A stretch of DNA of 45,142 nucleotides from Candidatus Nitrotoga sp. BS. GTDB taxonomy: Bacteria; Pseudomonadota; Gammaproteobacteria; Burkholderiales; Gallionellaceae. The position numbers and the translations under genes were made by a program. The stretch spans positions 1 to 45,142 of the forward strand of contig NZ_CAKMLL010000117.1 of the NCBI RefSeq assembly GCF_927797785.1. Direction: 5' to 3'. The notes below the pieces were generated by a model. It was not told the origin of the DNA. It worked only from the letters and a program-made list of their open reading frames with translations, and made no database searches. Shown in pieces: positions 36,551 through 44,980 of the stretch (its first letter is position 1; each line of letters starts with the position of its first letter).

Positions 36551-38178
36551 AGCGCTGGTGGTGGCTATTACTGATGATCGTTGTGATTTGGTTTGGCACT
36601 TTAGAGTACCGTAAGCTGATAAAGCCGGATGAAGGACGCTACGCTGAAATTCCGCGCGAAATGGTAGTGAGTGGCGACTGGGTGACCCCGCGTCTGAACG
36701 ATCTTAAATATTTCGAAAAACCCCCGCTTCAATATTGGGCGACTGCGACCGCGTATACCTTGTTGGGTGAGCATCAATGGACGTCACGTTTATGGCCTGC
36801 ATTGACCGGCTTTTGCGGGTTATTATTGGTGTGGTTTGCCGGTACACGCTTGTTCGGGCGCGAAGCAGGACAGTATGCGGCCTTGATTCTAGGCAGCAGT
36901 TTGTTATATGTGCTGATCGGGCATATTAATACGCTCGATATGGGTGTGACGTTCTTCCTCACCCTTGGCATTGTCGGCCTGCTACTTGGTCAACAGGCCG
37001 AAGCCGATACGCGTACCCGGCGTAACTGGCTCTATTGTGCGTGGGCAGCTTTGGGTTTGGCAGTATTGAGCAAGGGGCTAATCGGACTTGTGCTGCCAGC
37101 TGCCGCATTGGTGATTTATTCTGTGTTGCAGCGCGATCTGACACCATGGAAACGTCTCAATCTGGTGACCGGGCTATTACTGTTTTTGCTTGTCACTGCG
37201 CCATGGTTCATTTTGGTGATGAATGCCAATCCAGAATTCTTCGAGCGTTTCTTCATCTATGAGCACTACACGCGATTTTCTACCAAGGATTTAGGACGTT
37301 ATCAGCCTTGGTACTATTTTATTCCCATCCTGCTGGCAGGCATGTTGCCGTGGACGGTTTTAATGTTTGATACCTTGCTGCGCACTTGGAAAGGCGCCGC
37401 ATATATCGGTAAGGCATTTAACCCGGAACGCTTTCTGCTGATATGGGTGGTGTTCATTTATGTATTCTTTTCGGTGTCCGGATCAAAACTTCCGTCCTAT
37501 CTGCTGCCGATGTTTCCAGCTTTGGCATTGTTAATGGGCAAACGGCTGGCTGAGATACGCGAACGGGTATTGCTGTGGCAACTCGCTCCGGCCTTATTGG
37601 CGCCGGTGGCAACATTGGGATTCGCACCTTTTACAGCGCAACTGGCAAAAACACCCCTACAAATAGACATGTATCGTGATTACGCAACTTGGGCAGTGGT
37701 GGCTGCACTTGTAATTCTGTTTGGGCTGATCTCTGGCATGATGTTATTGACACGCAACAAAAAATCTCTGGCGGTGTTGGTGGTGGCATTAAGCTCTTTA
37801 ATAGGGGCGCAAATTGTTTTATCCGGGCATAATACTGTGGCCAGATCGCGTTCTGCGTACCATATTGCCGAGTCAATCCGTCCCTATGTCAAGCCTGATA
37901 TTCCATTGTATTCGGTGGGCACTTACGAGCAGACTCTGCCGTTTTACCTGAAGCGCACCTTCACCTTGGTTGCCTTTCAGAATGAAATGGCATTCGGTAT
38001 TATGCAGGAGCCGCAGCGCTGGATACCAGACATCGCCAGCTTCGCGAAAATATGGGGTAAGCAACCAGCAGCCTTGGCGATCATGCCGGTTTATTTATAT
38101 CCGCAACTTATACAGCAAAGTGTGGCAATGAAGATTATTTTCGAAGACACGCAACACATCGTCGTGAGTAAACCATGA
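36532..38178 (+). CDS. arnT: ArnT-like lipid A glycosyltransferase (GT83/PMT fold)
   Basis: This inner-membrane enzyme transfers L-Ara4N (or a similar sugar) from undecaprenyl phosphate to lipid A, lowering its negative charge and giving resistance to cationic peptides. The 548-residue protein has a first helix (9-22), then the periplasmic catalytic loop with KPDEGRYAEIPREM (Asp33, Glu34) and YFEKPPLQYW, the hallmark of ArnT/GT83. About 11-12 further membrane helices and a C-terminal periplasmic domain follow. GGAG lies 5 bp before the ATG. It overlaps the next gene by 4 bp. Neighbouring arnB, arnC, arnA-type and arnD genes support the assignment; the exact sugar is inferred. Confidence 0.85.
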   Translation: MEKIEVKRWWWLLLMIVVIWFGTLEYRKLIKPDEGRYAEIPREMVVSGDWVTPRLNDLKYFEKPPLQYWATATAYTLLGEHQWTSRLWPALTGFCGLLLVWFAGTRLFGREAGQYAALILGSSLLYVLIGHINTLDMGVTFFLTLGIVGLLLGQQAEADTRTRRNWLYCAWAALGLAVLSKGLIGLVLPAAALVIYSVLQRDLTPWKRLNLVTGLLLFLLVTAPWFILVMNANPEFFERFFIYEHYTRFSTKDLGRYQPWYYFIPILLAGMLPWTVLMFDTLLRTWKGAAYIGKAFNPERFLLIWVVFIYVFFSVSGSKLPSYLLPMFPALALLMGKRLAEIRERVLLWQLAPALLAPVATLGFAPFTAQLAKTPLQIDMYRDYATWAVVAALVILFGLISGMMLLTRNKKSLAVLVVALSSLIGAQIVLSGHNTVARSRSAYHIAESIRPYVKPDIPLYSVGTYEQTLPFYLKRTFTLVAFQNEMAFGIMQEPQRWIPDIASFAKIWGKQPAALAIMPVYLYPQLIQQSVAMKIIFEDTQHIVVSKP

Positions 38179-38546
38179 ACCTGATCAACTTCGGCCTGAT
38201 TTTCGTTGGCGTGATGCTCAATGTTGCTGCGCAACTCATGATCAAGGCCGGAACTAACAGCATTGGTTATTTCGAGTTCAGTCGTAGCAACATTCTGCCT
38301 GTCGGTGTGCGTCTTGCCACCGAGCCTCACATTATTGGGGCAGTAGCCTGTTATGTGTTCAGCGTGGTGATATGGATACTGGCTTTATCACGCGTGCAAG
38401 TCAGTATTGCTTATCCGCTGTTGTCCATGGGGTATGTAGTAAATGCGGTGGCGGCGTGGTGGTTCTTTAATGAATCAATCAACCCGGCTAAAGTGGCCGG
38501 CATCAGCGTAATCATTCTGGGCGTTGTCATTATTTCTCGAGCATGA
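38175..38546 (+). CDS. SMR/EamA-like membrane protein (ArnE/ArnF-like flippase subunit)
   Basis: This 123-residue protein has four membrane helices of the small multidrug resistance/EamA fold. Segments are NFGLIFVGVMLNVAAQLMIKAG, then HIIGAVACYVFSVVIWILALSRV and VSIAYPLLSMGYVVNAVAAWWFF, with NPAKVAGISVIILGVVIISRA at the end. In the arn pathway the ArnE-ArnF pair flips undecaprenyl-phosphate-L-Ara4N to the periplasm. Only one such gene is present, so it would act as a homodimer or with a partner elsewhere. It overlaps arnT and arnB by 4 bp on each side, implying tight translational coupling. Confidence 0.8.
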   Translation: MNLINFGLIFVGVMLNVAAQLMIKAGTNSIGYFEFSRSNILPVGVRLATEPHIIGAVACYVFSVVIWILALSRVQVSIAYPLLSMGYVVNAVAAWWFFNESINPAKVAGISVIILGVVIISRA

Positions 38547-39664
38547 GCGAATTTCTTCCATTTTCTCGCCCATCAATTGATGAGGCTACTATTGCTTCTG
38601 TAGCGGAAACCCTGCGTTCCGGCTGGATTACCAGTGGCCCCAAGGTTCAGGAATTCGAGAAGCAGCTCTCTGATTATTTCGGTGGGCGTCTGGTGCGCAC
38701 CTTCAACTCCGGCACTTGTACCATGGAAATCGCCCTGCGCATTGCGGGTATAGGGCAGGGTGACGAAGTCATCACCACGCCCATTTCATGGGTGGCCACC
38801 GCCAACGTCATACTCGAAATCGGCGCAACTCCGGTGTTTGCTGATGTTGATCCCGTTACAAGAAACATTGATCTAGACAAGGTTGAGGCGGCGATCACGC
38901 CGCGCACTAAAGCAATCATCCCGGTCTATCTGGCGGGCAAACCGGTGGATATGGATCGCCTCTACAAGATAGCTGCCAAGCACAAATTACGCTTGGTCGA
39001 AGATGCCGCGCAAGCTATTGGTTCCACATGGCAGGGCAAGCCCATCGGTTCGTTCGGTGATTTTGTTTCGTTCAGCTTTCAGGCCAACAAGAATATTACT
39101 ACCTCGGAAGGTGGGTGTCTGGTGCTGAACAACCCAGAGGAAGCCGCACTCGCCGAAAAGTACCGGCTGCAAGGCGTCACGCGGAGCGGCTACGATGGCA
39201 TCGAAGTGGACGTGCTGGGCGGCAAATTCAACATGACCGACATCGCTGCCGCCATAGGCTTAGGCCAGTTCGCGCAATTAAATGTGATCACCGCACAACG
39301 ACGTAAATTGGCGCGGCATTATTTCGCGACACTCGGTAAAGATTTCGAAGCACAAACTGGAGCGCAATTACCCCCGGCTGATTTTGAAAACACCAACTGG
39401 CATTTGTTTCAGATAGTGCTGCCGGAGCGAATCACACGTGCTGATTTTATGGCGCGCATGAAAGACAAGAACATCGGCATCGGTTATCACTATGCGCCTA
39501 TTCACCTATTCAAGCTGTATCGAGCATTGGGTTTTAAGGAAGGCATGTTCCCAATTGCAGAGCGCGTTGGGCGTCAGATCGTTTCCTTGCCAATGTTTGC
39601 GGCGATGAATGAAAGTGATGTTGAGCGCATGTGTGCGGAGATGCTTGCAGTATTGAAAAATTAG
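38543..39664 (+). CDS. arnB: ArnB-like PLP aminotransferase (DegT/DnrJ/EryC1)
   Basis: It is predicted to convert UDP-4-keto-pentose and glutamate to UDP-4-amino-4-deoxy-L-arabinose. The 373-residue protein begins FLPFSRPSIDEATIASVAETL. It has SGWITSGPKVQEFE, the cofactor region NSGTCTMEIALR, VEDAAQAIGSTWQGKPIGSFGD and the PLP lysine in FQANKNITTSEGG (Lys183). The C-terminal GIGYHYAPIHLF fits ArnB. The residues and arn context favour ArnB over other sugar aminotransferases. It overlaps the flippase gene by 4 bp; arnC follows after 99 bp. Confidence 0.9.
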   Translation: MSEFLPFSRPSIDEATIASVAETLRSGWITSGPKVQEFEKQLSDYFGGRLVRTFNSGTCTMEIALRIAGIGQGDEVITTPISWVATANVILEIGATPVFADVDPVTRNIDLDKVEAAITPRTKAIIPVYLAGKPVDMDRLYKIAAKHKLRLVEDAAQAIGSTWQGKPIGSFGDFVSFSFQANKNITTSEGGCLVLNNPEEAALAEKYRLQGVTRSGYDGIEVDVLGGKFNMTDIAAAIGLGQFAQLNVITAQRRKLARHYFATLGKDFEAQTGAQLPPADFENTNWHLFQIVLPERITRADFMARMKDKNIGIGYHYAPIHLFKLYRALGFKEGMFPIAERVGRQIVSLPMFAAMNESDVERMCAEMLAVLKN

Positions 39665-39763
39665 CGTGCGTATAACGCACGCTGTGCAGTTGGTCATACC
39701 TTAATTTTCTTATACTTACTTTCAATTTCGCTAACCTCACCCTCTGCGGTAAAATGCTGCACC

Positions 39764-40702
39764 ATGAATATTCCCCAACTTTCCGTCGTCATTCCTGTTT
39801 ATAACGAGGAAGTAGGTCTGCAAACCTTGTTCGATCGTTTATATCCAATACTGGATAATCTCGGTATGAGCTACGAGGTCGTGTTTATCAATGATGGCAG
39901 CCGAGACCGTTCGGCCGCCATCCTGCGCGAGCAATTTCAGCGCCGCCACGATGTAACAAGGGTGATTCTGTTTAATGGCAATTTTGGTCAGCATATGGCG
40001 ATCACTGCGGGCTTTGAGCATGCGCGCGGTGCGCGCGTAGTGACGCTGGATGCCGACCTGCAAAATCCGCCGGAAGAGATAGCCAAGCTGCTCGCCAAGA
40101 TGGATGAGGGTTACGATTACATTGGTTCCATCCGTAAGCAGCGTAACGATAGTTGGTGGCGGCATCTGGGTTCACGCGCTATGAACCGGCTGCGCGAACG
40201 TATTACGAATATTAAAATGACTGATCAGGGCTGCATGTTGCGCGCGTATGATCGCTCCCTCATTGATGCGATCAACAGTTGTCAGGAGGTGAGTACTTTT
40301 GTCCCGGCTCTGGCCTATACTTTTGCGCGCAACCCCACCGAGGTGACGGTAGAACATGAGGAACGTGCGCTGGGTGAATCAAAATATTCGTTATACAGTC
40401 TGATTCGTCTTAATTTTGACCTGATGACTGGATTTTCTGTAGTACCCCTGCAATGGTTCTCCATGGCTGGAATTGCAATTTCATTGATGTCTGCATTCTT
40501 AGTGGTCGTTCTACTGGTGCGTCGCCTGTTTGTCGGCCCCGAAGCGGAAGGGCTGTTCACCCTGTTCGCCATCGCTTTTTTCCTGATCGGTCTCACCCTG
40601 TTCGGTATCGGTCTGCTGGGGGAATATATCGGCCGCATTTATCTGCAAGTACGCCATCGTCCGCGCTATCTGATTCAAGCTATATTGGACAAGACTGTAT
40701 GA
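39764..40702 (+). CDS. arnC: Undecaprenyl-phosphate 4-deoxy-4-formamido-L-arabinose transferase
   Basis: This GT2 enzyme moves formyl-Ara4N from UDP to undecaprenyl phosphate at the inner membrane. The 312-residue protein has the GT2 start LSVVIPVYNEEVGLQTLFDRL, FINDGSRDRS, the DxD-type TLDADLQNPPEEI and a QxxRW-like region. Two C-terminal membrane helices (about 227-255 and 263-290) and a basic tail YIGRIYLQVRHRPRYLI follow. The layout fits ArnC and related dolichol-phosphate-mannose-type transferases; the arn context decides. Its stop overlaps the next start (ATGA). Confidence 0.92.
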   Translation: MNIPQLSVVIPVYNEEVGLQTLFDRLYPILDNLGMSYEVVFINDGSRDRSAAILREQFQRRHDVTRVILFNGNFGQHMAITAGFEHARGARVVTLDADLQNPPEEIAKLLAKMDEGYDYIGSIRKQRNDSWWRHLGSRAMNRLRERITNIKMTDQGCMLRAYDRSLIDAINSCQEVSTFVPALAYTFARNPTEVTVEHEERALGESKYSLYSLIRLNFDLMTGFSVVPLQWFSMAGIAISLMSAFLVVVLLVRRLFVGPEAEGLFTLFAIAFFLIGLTLFGIGLLGEYIGRIYLQVRHRPRYLIQAILDKTV

Positions 40703-41625
40703 CACGCGTGGTCGTTTTTGCTTACCATAACGTGGGTGTTCGTTGCCTGTCTGTATTGCTGGCGCATGGCGTGGAGGTGGCGCTGGTGGTTACGCATCGT
40801 GACAACCCGAAAGAAAATATCTGGTTTGCCAGTGTGGCCGAGTTGGCTGCTCTGCATAGCATTCCGGTCATCACACCGGACAATCCCAATACGGTGGAAG
40901 TGCTTGAGCAGATTCGAGCGTTACAACCGGATTTTCTTTTTTCCTTCTATTATCGCGAAATGTTTAAGCGCGAGTTGCTGGAAATTCCTAGACATGGTGC
41001 GCTCAACATGCATGGCTCGCTGTTACCGAAATATCGAGGCCGGGTGCCGGTCAATTGGGCCATTATTAACGGCGAAACAGAGACTGGCGCGACTTTGCAT
41101 TACATGACAGAAAAACCGGATAATGGTGCGGTGATAGCGCAGCAGGCCGTACCAATATTGTCTGATGACACTGCACTCGAAGTGTTTCAAAAAGTTACTG
41201 TGGCGGCTGAAATTACGCTGAATGCTTGCTTGCCCACGCTACTTGCCGGTACGGCAAAACCAGTATTGCAGGATTTGAGCCAAGGCGCATATTTCGGTGG
41301 ACGTAAACCGGAGGATGGCATTATTGACTGGTTGCAAGATGCGCGCACCATTCACAACCTGGTGCGAGCTGTGGCACCGCCTTATCCGGGTGCGAGCACA
41401 CAACTTTTGGGCAAATCCATGCGCATTCTGCAAACGTTGGTCACAACTTGCACTGCAACGGGCGAGACACCAGCCTTCTATGTCAAGGAAAGCAAGGCAT
41501 ACGCTATTTGTGGGCAAGGCGTACTGCGCGTAGTACGTTTTGAGTTGGATGACATAGAAATGAGCGCCACTGAGTTTTTTACCCAGTATGGCGCGGCAAG
41601 ATTTGAATTTAATGTGTCTCAATAA
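40699..41625 (+). CDS. arnA: UDP-Ara4N formyltransferase (ArnA N-terminal domain only)
   Basis: It uses 10-formyltetrahydrofolate to N-formylate UDP-L-Ara4N. The 308-residue protein covers only the formyltransferase half of enterobacterial ArnA (about 660 residues in E. coli). The catalytic triad is visible: Asn103 and His105 in NMHGSLLPKYRGR and Asp141 in KPDNGAVI. The C-terminal OB-fold-like part (about 205-305) is also present. The NAD-dependent UDP-glucuronate decarboxylase half is absent, and no separate gene for it is in the window. The ATG at 40699 overlaps the arnC stop; a longer frame to 40453 lies within arnC. Confidence 0.9.
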   Translation: MTRVVVFAYHNVGVRCLSVLLAHGVEVALVVTHRDNPKENIWFASVAELAALHSIPVITPDNPNTVEVLEQIRALQPDFLFSFYYREMFKRELLEIPRHGALNMHGSLLPKYRGRVPVNWAIINGETETGATLHYMTEKPDNGAVIAQQAVPILSDDTALEVFQKVTVAAEITLNACLPTLLAGTAKPVLQDLSQGAYFGGRKPEDGIIDWLQDARTIHNLVRAVAPPYPGASTQLLGKSMRILQTLVTTCTATGETPAFYVKESKAYAICGQGVLRVVRFELDDIEMSATEFFTQYGAARFEFNVSQ

Positions 41626-41743
41626 TGGTTAAAGAGTTCGCGAGTTATTTATCGAGTCGCCCAAATGGATTGATAGTGACCGTTATGGGCATCAGTATAA
41701 GTTCAGAGTTCATCATCCTTGCGCAGGCGGGAATACAATTTTA

Positions 41744-42640
41744 ATGCCTCAGTTAGCTCTTAAAATTGATGTTGATACCTATCGCGGCACGCGCGAGGGA
41801 GTTCCGCGTTTAGTAGAAATGCTGAAGCGACACAATGTGCAAGCCACATTTTTCTTTACTCTCGGCCCGGATCACACAGGGCGCGCTATTCGGCGTGTAT
41901 TCCGTCCTGGATTTTTAGGCAAGGTGTCGCGTACCTCAGTGCTGGAACACTACGGCATCAAGACGTTACTGTATGGCACCTTATTGCCTGGGCCAGATAT
42001 TGGACGTCACTGTGTACAAATATTACGCTCGGTACGTGATGCAGGTTTTGAAGTCGGCATTCATTGCTATGACCATATCCGCTGGCAGGATTATGTCGCA
42101 GGCAAAGATGGCGAATGGACAAGGCGCGAGATGCAGCGTGCAGTGGATAGATTCATCGAGATTTTTGGCGAAGCGCCTAAGGCGCACGCTGCTGCTGGTT
42201 GGCAGATGAATCGGCATGCCCTGCGCCTGATGCAGGTATTAGGTTTTGATTACAGTTCTGACACACGCGGCATACATCCCTTTATCCCCACTTGGGATGC
42301 TGAGATTGTTGCCTGCCCACAGCTACCAACCACCTTGCCCACACTGGATGAAATCATCAATCGAGAGGGGGTCACGCTGGAAAATGTGGCGCAGCACATA
42401 CTCCGACTGACTGCGCTCCCTCCTACGATGGGCCATGTATATACACTACATGCCGAGTTGGAAGGCGGCAAGTGGATGCCAGTATTCGAACAGCTCATCA
42501 CGGGCTGGAAAGAACAGGGCTACGAGCTTGTTTCAATGCACCAGTATTTTGAAAAACTCAAAGGCACTCTGCCACTAAATGAGCTTGTGATAGGGACAGT
42601 GGATGGGCGTAGCGGAACGCTGGCCATGCAGGGAAAATAG
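41744..42640 (+). CDS. arnD: 4-deoxy-4-formamido-L-arabinose-phosphoundecaprenol deformylase
   Basis: It removes the formyl group from undecaprenyl-phosphate-Ara4FN before flipping. The 298-residue protein is a NodB-type polysaccharide deacetylase. It begins LALKIDVDTYRGTREGVPRL, with metal/catalytic residues Asp9 and Asp11, and has ATFFFTLGPDHTGRAIRR and GFEVGIHCYDHIRWQDY with zinc ligands His107 and His111. AHAAAGWQMN, DYSSDTRG and a C-terminal HAELEGG are typical of ArnD. It follows the formyltransferase by 118 bp, a spacer holding part of a degenerate CGCAGGCGGGAAT-type repeat (41723-41735), and closes the arn cluster. Confidence 0.92.
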   Translation: MPQLALKIDVDTYRGTREGVPRLVEMLKRHNVQATFFFTLGPDHTGRAIRRVFRPGFLGKVSRTSVLEHYGIKTLLYGTLLPGPDIGRHCVQILRSVRDAGFEVGIHCYDHIRWQDYVAGKDGEWTRREMQRAVDRFIEIFGEAPKAHAAAGWQMNRHALRLMQVLGFDYSSDTRGIHPFIPTWDAEIVACPQLPTTLPTLDEIINREGVTLENVAQHILRLTALPPTMGHVYTLHAELEGGKWMPVFEQLITGWKEQGYELVSMHQYFEKLKGTLPLNELVIGTVDGRSGTLAMQGK

Positions 42641-42663
42641 GTTAGACATACTCCAATTTTCAG

Positions 42664-42680
42664 TTTAGAGGTGCCCTTTA
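42664..42680. repeat. Solitary MITE-end-like motif after arnD
   Basis: TTTAGAGGTGCCCTTTA matches the right end of the MITE-like copy 1 (CAGAGGTGCCCTT). Similar solitary motifs occur at 24089-24103 and 33746-33763. No matching left end is visible nearby, so it may be a remnant or an insertion hot-spot sequence. Confidence 0.45.
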
Positions 42681-42889
42681 GTTTTAATTCTGGTGGCTTG
42701 TCACAAGAGGAACTAGATGCGAGTGCGTGGAAACTGAATATCTACCCCCAAAGTCACTTGGGTTCAGGATTACGGCACAAGACAACAAAACCCTAAGCCG
42801 TTTATCTGAACCGCAATAGCTTCCCACATCCTCCAAAAAAACCTCAAAGCCAATAGTCGCTTAAGTTCCAAACAGAACGCCACACAGCA

Positions 42890-44530
42890 CTAGGTTGCGC
42901 AGTGTGCTCGGTTGCGACCAGCACGCTTCGCTTCATAGAGCGTACTGTCGGCGCGGGCAAATACCGCTGTCGGTGTAGCATCGTCGGACTGCTTGCACTG
43001 CACGACACCGATACTTACCGTCACCGATATAATCTGGCCATTGACGATGTAGCGCATTTCATTTACCTGAGAACAGATGCGCTCTGCCGTTTTACGCGCC
43101 AGATCCACCGTTGCTTCAACCATGATAATGACAAATTCATCGCCACCATAGCGCGCAGCGTAATCTACACTGCGGATCGACTGGCCGAGTATCTTGGCCA
43201 CGGCTACAATTACTTCATCACCCGCAATATGACCATGGCTGTCATTGAGAGTCTTGAAGTAATCAATATCCATCATGAGCACTGCAAAAGGTCGCTGGTT
43301 ACGCTTGAATCGAGCGAGCTCATCTTTCAGGATTGCATCAAGTTTGCTGCGGTTATACAGACCGGTAAGACCATCGGTAATGGAAAGCGTCTCAAGTAGC
43401 TGATTTTGTTGCTGCATGGCTTCATTTGTAGCTACTATCTCGGCGTGACTATGACGCAGCTTGTTTGCCATCTTGTTAAATATCCGGGTGAGGTGGCCGA
43501 ATTCATCATTTCGTGTCACAGGCAGTTGTACATCAAGATCGCCGTCGGCGATGCTGTTGGCTGCATCAATCAGATGCTGCAGTGGCGTGACAATTGAACG
43601 ACCCATCCGAAAAGCCACCGCTGTTACTATCAACGCTAGTGTGCACACCAATGCCAGAAACAGATTGCGAAACTCTACCCAGGCGGCGTAGACCTCATCA
43701 CGATCTTGTTCTGCCACTACCGTGACTGATAACGCAGCAGGCGTATCTGCCAGCCCAATAACTTCGCGATCCATTAGCCCTTGAAAGACCATGGACTCGC
43801 CAGTCTTTGCAAGCAGCTGGCGCAGCACCTTCGCATCCAGCGACGTTCGTTTGGTTGTACCAGCGCGGCTGCTAAGCAGTTCCCTGCCGTTTTGGTCCAG
43901 CAAGAGTACCTCGCCCAGCGGTGATTTCGTCGAGCTTTTCAGATAGGGTTGGGCGGTACGTAGATCAAGCTCGGCCACCAATGCACCCATTAGTACATTG
44001 CCGTACGACAATACAGGTACCGCAACGCTAAGCGTCGCGGTAGCACGCTGATTATTCCAGTGGGGTGGTACGAGCACGACTCCTTCGGTGAGCGCACTGT
44101 CCGGCCAGCTTTGAGGCAAAGTTACTGCGGAGGGTGCCACCGCGCTGCTAGCCACAATCTGCCCGGCAGCTCTGACCACGGTCAATTCCAATATTGTGTC
44201 AAGTTGTGACTGCACCGAACGCAGGTAGTGTGTCAAGGCCTGCGGAGTTATATTGGGCTTGCCTGCAAGTGGGTGAGTAGTCGCAGACAGTCCGTCTATG
44301 ACTGCATTAGATGTGGACAGTGCCCGCACTGCGTGGATGTGCTTATTGATCCACAGTTCCAACTCGCGACTGGCCTGGCTTGCCAGGGCGCGCAGTTCTC
44401 GGGGTACATTGTCGCTTATCCGCGCCTCGTTCTGGCGGAACGACAGCAGCCCCAAGCCCAGCGATGGGATAAGCGTGGCCAGGATGGCGAAAACAAAAAT
44501 TTTGCTTTTAATACTTTTCAAAAACACCAT
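42890..44530 (-). CDS. Membrane diguanylate cyclase (dCache-HAMP-GGDEF)
   Basis: This is a membrane-bound sensor that makes cyclic di-GMP. From the ATG at 44530 it has 546 residues: a first membrane helix (about 10-30), a periplasmic double-Cache-type sensor (about 35-285) and a second helix (about 288-307). A HAMP linker (about 305-360, with RSIVTPLQHLIDAANSIADG), a short coiled coil and the GGDEF domain (about 385-540) follow. The active site is an intact GGDEF at 462-466, with an RxxD inhibitory site at 453-456. An upstream ATG at 44584 in frame would add 18 residues; AAGGA lies about 13 bp before 44530, so the start is uncertain. The ligand is unknown. Confidence 0.9.
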   Translation of the reverse strand: MVFLKSIKSKIFVFAILATLIPSLGLGLLSFRQNEARISDNVPRELRALASQASRELELWINKHIHAVRALSTSNAVIDGLSATTHPLAGKPNITPQALTHYLRSVQSQLDTILELTVVRAAGQIVASSAVAPSAVTLPQSWPDSALTEGVVLVPPHWNNQRATATLSVAVPVLSYGNVLMGALVAELDLRTAQPYLKSSTKSPLGEVLLLDQNGRELLSSRAGTTKRTSLDAKVLRQLLAKTGESMVFQGLMDREVIGLADTPAALSVTVVAEQDRDEVYAAWVEFRNLFLALVCTLALIVTAVAFRMGRSIVTPLQHLIDAANSIADGDLDVQLPVTRNDEFGHLTRIFNKMANKLRHSHAEIVATNEAMQQQNQLLETLSITDGLTGLYNRSKLDAILKDELARFKRNQRPFAVLMMDIDYFKTLNDSHGHIAGDEVIVAVAKILGQSIRSVDYAARYGGDEFVIIMVEATVDLARKTAERICSQVNEMRYIVNGQIISVTVSIGVVQCKQSDDATPTAVFARADSTLYEAKRAGRNRAHCAT

Positions 44531-44558
44531 TGGTATGAATTTCCTTGCTGCAAAAACA

Positions 44559-44795
44559 CTATCGAACGTTATGTGCCCGACCATAAGACAGCTGCCAGTA
44601 AAAGTGGTGCTGAACTTGGCCTAAATAGCTAAAATAAAAACCACAAGCCATCATTAAGGCTATCTCATAATTATCTAATTTAACTTGGTAACTATATAAA
44701 TGGTAAATGATTTTTGTTGCACATAAAACACTCAAACCTATGCTAAAAAACATTTGGTAAGTTTTCAAATTTTGTTCAACAACTAATTGTGACAT
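44559..44795 (-). CDS. Possible small membrane protein upstream of the diguanylate cyclase
   Basis: This 78-residue frame has two hydrophobic stretches (about 15-33, MFFSIGLSVLCATKIIYHLY, and 44-58, IALMMACGFYFSYLG) and ends 28 bp before the diguanylate cyclase start. The composition is plausible for a two-helix inner-membrane protein, and same-strand placement would make it an operon partner. The ribosome site is poor (AGG only 2 bp from the ATG), and the sequence is AT-rich, which favours chance hydrophobic frames. Not recognised. Confidence 0.3.
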   Translation of the reverse strand: MSQLVVEQNLKTYQMFFSIGLSVLCATKIIYHLYSYQVKLDNYEIALMMACGFYFSYLGQVQHHFYWQLSYGRAHNVR

Positions 44796-44980
44796 AGCCT
44801 AAATTAAAATGGATTTGCAACTATCTTGGAATAAAGATCCAATGCTAACTTGTAAAGTGATTTGCATCTCGACCGACTATGACACTGAATATTGAGGCAA
44901 GTCTGAGTCATGTTTGTATAAAAGCCGACACTATTATTTGTGCAAGTGCGGTATTAAATAGGGTTTTTATAAATATTGTT

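Noticed and set aside
41705-41735. Intact intergenic palindromic repeat of the GCGCAGGCGGGAAT type before arnD
   Set aside because: Only one arm is recognisable and the second arm is degenerate, so it is noted with arnD but not called as a separate element.
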